Assembly: GCF_002090095.1 (NCBI RefSeq)
Contig: NZ_BBRJ01000002.1
Coordinates: 1,116,817-1,180,816, forward strand
Length of the DNA: 64,000 nt
Source of the DNA: Demequina sp. NBRC 110053
GTDB taxonomy: Bacteria; Actinomycetota; Actinomycetes; Actinomycetales; Demequinaceae
Reading direction: 5' to 3'
Shown: one piece after another, positions 62,050 through 64,000 of the stretch
Position numbering within the stretch: the stretch's first letter is position 1
Layout of the letters: the number at the start of each line of letters is the position of its first letter
Notes under the pieces: model-generated
Databases searched by the model: none
The model's input: only the letters and a program-made list of their open reading frames with translations
Told to the model about the DNA's origin: nothing
Translations under genes and position numbers: made by a program

Positions 62050-62646
62050 TCACTGCCGCGCGACGCACTCGATGAGGTGCCATCGCTTGAGGCCCATGTA
62101 CGACTCTCCTTCAAAGGTGGAGGCAGACCAGTGCAGGATCTCGAGGCCATCGAACAGCGCGCGAGCCTCGGTCTCGGTCAGGCAGGTGAGTTCGGGGCGC
62201 GACGCCCACTCGTCTCGATTGCCGAAGATGTTGACGGCGACGACGCCGCCCTCCCGAAGGCTGAGTCGCATGGCACGCCAGACCGTTCCGAACGCGCTGG
62301 GCGCTAACCACGACAGCGTGTACCCCGAGTAGACGAGGTCCGCGTCGGGCAGGGCGGGTGCGGACTCCAGATCCGCTGCCACGGTGGTGAGGCGCGACGA
62401 CCTCGCGCCGCCGAGGCGATCGCGCAGCCCAGCCAGAGCAGTCTCATCGGCGTCGTAGGCGTAGACGCTCCACCCTGCATCGAGCAACGCGGCCGTCTCG
62501 ATTCCGGCTCCCGCACCCAGGTCGAGCGCCACGCGTCCGGCCCCTGGCCCTGCATGCTCGAGAGCCGTCGCGAGCAGGGGCCGCACGCCCGAGCGCGAAG
62601 CCTGTGACCGGTTGTACTCCGCCCACAGGTCGGCGTCGAAGGTCAT
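62050..62646 (-). CDS. Class I SAM-dependent methyltransferase
   Basis: 198 residues from the ATG at 62646. Rossmann motif I is ALDLGAGAGIETAALLDAGW, motif II YAYDADETALAGLRDRL, motif III VAADLESAPALPDADLVYSGYTLSWL, followed by GTVWRAMRLSLREGGVVAVNIFGNRDEWA. It resembles methyltransferases related to tellurite-resistance TehB or small-molecule methylases; substrate unknown. It lies just right of the IS, convergent with the pseudokinase gene. Confidence 0.85.
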   Translation of the reverse strand: MTFDADLWAEYNRSQASRSGVRPLLATALEHAGPGAGRVALDLGAGAGIETAALLDAGWSVYAYDADETALAGLRDRLGGARSSRLTTVAADLESAPALPDADLVYSGYTLSWLAPSAFGTVWRAMRLSLREGGVVAVNIFGNRDEWASRPELTCLTETEARALFDGLEILHWSASTFEGESYMGLKRWHLIECVARQ

Positions 62647-62721
62647 GCGCGACACGGTACTCGGCGCGGGACCTGGGTGGAGGTGCTCGGCTCACGAGGC
62701 GGCGACGAGCCGGCAGGCGAA

Positions 62722-62763
62722 GAGGCCCGGCCCCGCGACTGGCGATCCGCGGAACCGGGCCTC
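62722..62763 (-). terminator. Terminator hairpin after the zinc-chaperone gene
   Basis: GAGGCCCGG (62722-62730) and CCGGGCCTC (62755-62763) form a 9-bp stem around a 24-base loop, 22 bases beyond the stop at 62786 in the direction of that gene. Confidence 0.6.
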
Positions 62764-62785
62764 TCCTGAGAGAAGGAGGCGAACG

Positions 62786-64000
62786 TCAGCCGGTGACGCC
62801 CACGACCTCGTTGAACTCGACTCCCGCGTCGGCGGTCTCGAAGACCTCGCCTCCCACGTAGTCGACGCTCGTGATGGTGCCGGTGTTGGGGTCCGTCACG
62901 TACGCCATGCCCTCGACCACGGCGAGAGCCGGGTGAGCGGTCTGCCACTCCTCGGGGACCTCCCACGGGTCGATGACCGGGATGGTGGTGGTGACGTCGC
63001 CCGTCGCGGGGTCGATCACGCGCAGCGCGCCGTCCGTACCGAGCACCAGCACCTCGCCGTCGTCGCCGCGGCGCAGGCCGCGCCACGTGTACGTCGCGTC
63101 GTCGCCCGCGAACGGGTCGACTACGGTGATGGTCTCGCCCTCGGGGTCGATCAGCGAGATCTCGGACAGGCCCAGGCCGCCCTCGGGGTCGGACTTGTAG
63201 TCGCCCGCGACGATGTCGTTGCCGTCGGTCGCGAAGAGGTTGCCGATGCGCCCGAACGCGGTGGGCGAGCTCAGCTTGTGGACGTGGTCGCCGTGGAAGA
63301 CTGCGACCCCGTCCTCGCACCCGAAGGCCACGATTTCCTCGTCCTCCGACGTGTGGAAAGCGGTCTCGCCGTGAACGCCGGGGCACTCGTCGGTCGATGC
63401 GACGACCTCGCCGTCCAGCAGCGCCTGCGCGCCAGACCGGGACTCCTCGGTGCCGACGGTGGTGTACAGCACGCCGGCCTCGTCGACCACGGCGACGCCG
63501 TGGTGCGGCGCCTCGGCCGTCCACTCGTCGATCGCGTCCACGTGGCCCTCCTCGACCATGTGCGACCACTCGCTCACCTCGACGACGGTGACGTTGCCCG
63601 TCCCGTCGTCCCACAGCGCCGCGAGCTCTCCGTGGGGCACGACGTGCCCGGGTACCTCGGCGTCGACGAGGACGTCCGTGAGCGTAGGCTCGGCGGTGTA
63701 GTAGTGGAAGTGGTCACCGTGCGGCTGCGACCAGGTGCCGGCGTCGAGCACGGCCCAGCCGCCGGTGGTGGAGACGGCGACGTGGCGGCCATCGCCAGCG
63801 TCGCTCAGCCGGTTGAAGCCGTCGAGCGGGATGTCAGCCACCTGCTCGAGCGAGAGGGCGTCGAACACGACGATGCCGCCGTCGTAGGTCGCGACGATGC
63901 GCGGGGTCTTCGACTCGTTCTCGGTGGCATCGGTCGCGGCCTCGTCGTGACCCTCCTCGCCGTGGTCGTGGTCCTCGTGGTCGTCGTGGCCTTCCTCGGC
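62786..64000 (-). CDS. aztD: AztD-like zinc metallochaperone, 5' end beyond window
   Basis: 404 residues visible; the frame is open through base 64000, so the start and any signal peptide lie outside. The visible N-terminus is an acidic, His-rich stretch (AEEGHDDHEDHDHGEEGHDEA), then repeated beta-propeller-like blades: PRIVATYDGGIVVFDALSLEQV, GDGRHVAVSTTGGWAVLD, GVAVVDEAGVLYTTVG, EEIVAFGCEDGVAVFHGDHVHKL, TAFGRIGNLFATDG. Scattered His residues match the AztD family, periplasmic/surface zinc chaperones working with AztABC zinc importers. Those genes would be expected to the right. Zur control cannot be assessed from here. Confidence 0.82.
   Translation of the reverse strand, partial: AEEGHDDHEDHDHGEEGHDEAATDATENESKTPRIVATYDGGIVVFDALSLEQVADIPLDGFNRLSDAGDGRHVAVSTTGGWAVLDAGTWSQPHGDHFHYYTAEPTLTDVLVDAEVPGHVVPHGELAALWDDGTGNVTVVEVSEWSHMVEEGHVDAIDEWTAEAPHHGVAVVDEAGVLYTTVGTEESRSGAQALLDGEVVASTDECPGVHGETAFHTSEDEEIVAFGCEDGVAVFHGDHVHKLSSPTAFGRIGNLFATDGNDIVAGDYKSDPEGGLGLSEISLIDPEGETITVVDPFAGDDATYTWRGLRRGDDGEVLVLGTDGALRVIDPATGDVTTTIPVIDPWEVPEEWQTAHPALAVVEGMAYVTDPNTGTITSVDYVGGEVFETADAGVEFNEVVGVTG

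Overview
The window is GC-rich (about 70%) actinobacterial chromosome. Marker content (a conservon, split E1/E2 2-oxoacid dehydrogenase, galactofuranose genes glf and GlfT2, IS481-type transposase, several GTG or leaderless starts) fits a Micrococcales-type actinobacterium, perhaps near Cellulomonas or Demequina. That placement is an inference from gene content only. Most genes lie on the minus strand.

Layout. 1-2023: C-terminally truncated secreted surface protein. 2288-2552: frameshifted epimerase remnant. 2590-3551: three tRNAs (Arg, Ser, Ser) around a divergent pair made of a CgArsR1-like arsenite repressor and a 16-residue cysteine-rich peptide that is too short for ordinary gene callers. 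3610-10715: a PIN-domain gene and a complete conservon (CvnA kinase-like sensor, CvnB roadblock, CvnC DUF742, CvnD GTPase), with an exceptionally long CvnA. 10.9-22.3 kb: housekeeping genes (quinone oxidoreductase, AGE-family isomerase, two HAD phosphatases, serS, diacylglycerol-kinase-like lipid kinase, pheA, a degenerate glycosyltransferase, pgm), interrupted by a DUF559 endonuclease-like gene bounded by 56-bp inverted repeats. 22.3-30.6 kb: one 2764-residue LPXTG-anchored surface protein. 30.7-36.8 kb: DUF2332, an AlkX/YcaQ-like winged-helix protein, and the E1alpha-E1beta-E2 operon with twin operator-like repeats over its promoter.

36.9-51.6 kb is a cell-surface glycan locus: two polysaccharide pyruvyl transferase-type proteins, GlfT2 and UDP-galactopyranose mutase, an SLH-domain surface protein with a coupled lipoprotein, a nitroreductase, two GT2 glycosyltransferases and a Wzm/Wzt export ABC transporter. 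Its most unusual gene fuses a pyruvyl-transferase domain, a beta-sandwich module and a MurB-like reductase. The nitroreductase next to it carries the same beta-sandwich module. Together they suggest an undescribed pathway that adds and then reduces a pyruvate-derived substituent on a surface glycan.

51.7-64 kb: an aromatic/histidinol-phosphate aminotransferase, a small membrane protein, a WXG100-like/alpha-beta-hydrolase pair, purB, MOSC and CPBP proteins, a pseudokinase-UPF0104 membrane protein, a fresh IS481-family insertion exactly at that gene's stop codon (6-bp target duplication TCTAGG), a methyltransferase, and the 3' part of a histidine-rich AztD-like zinc chaperone that runs off the right edge.
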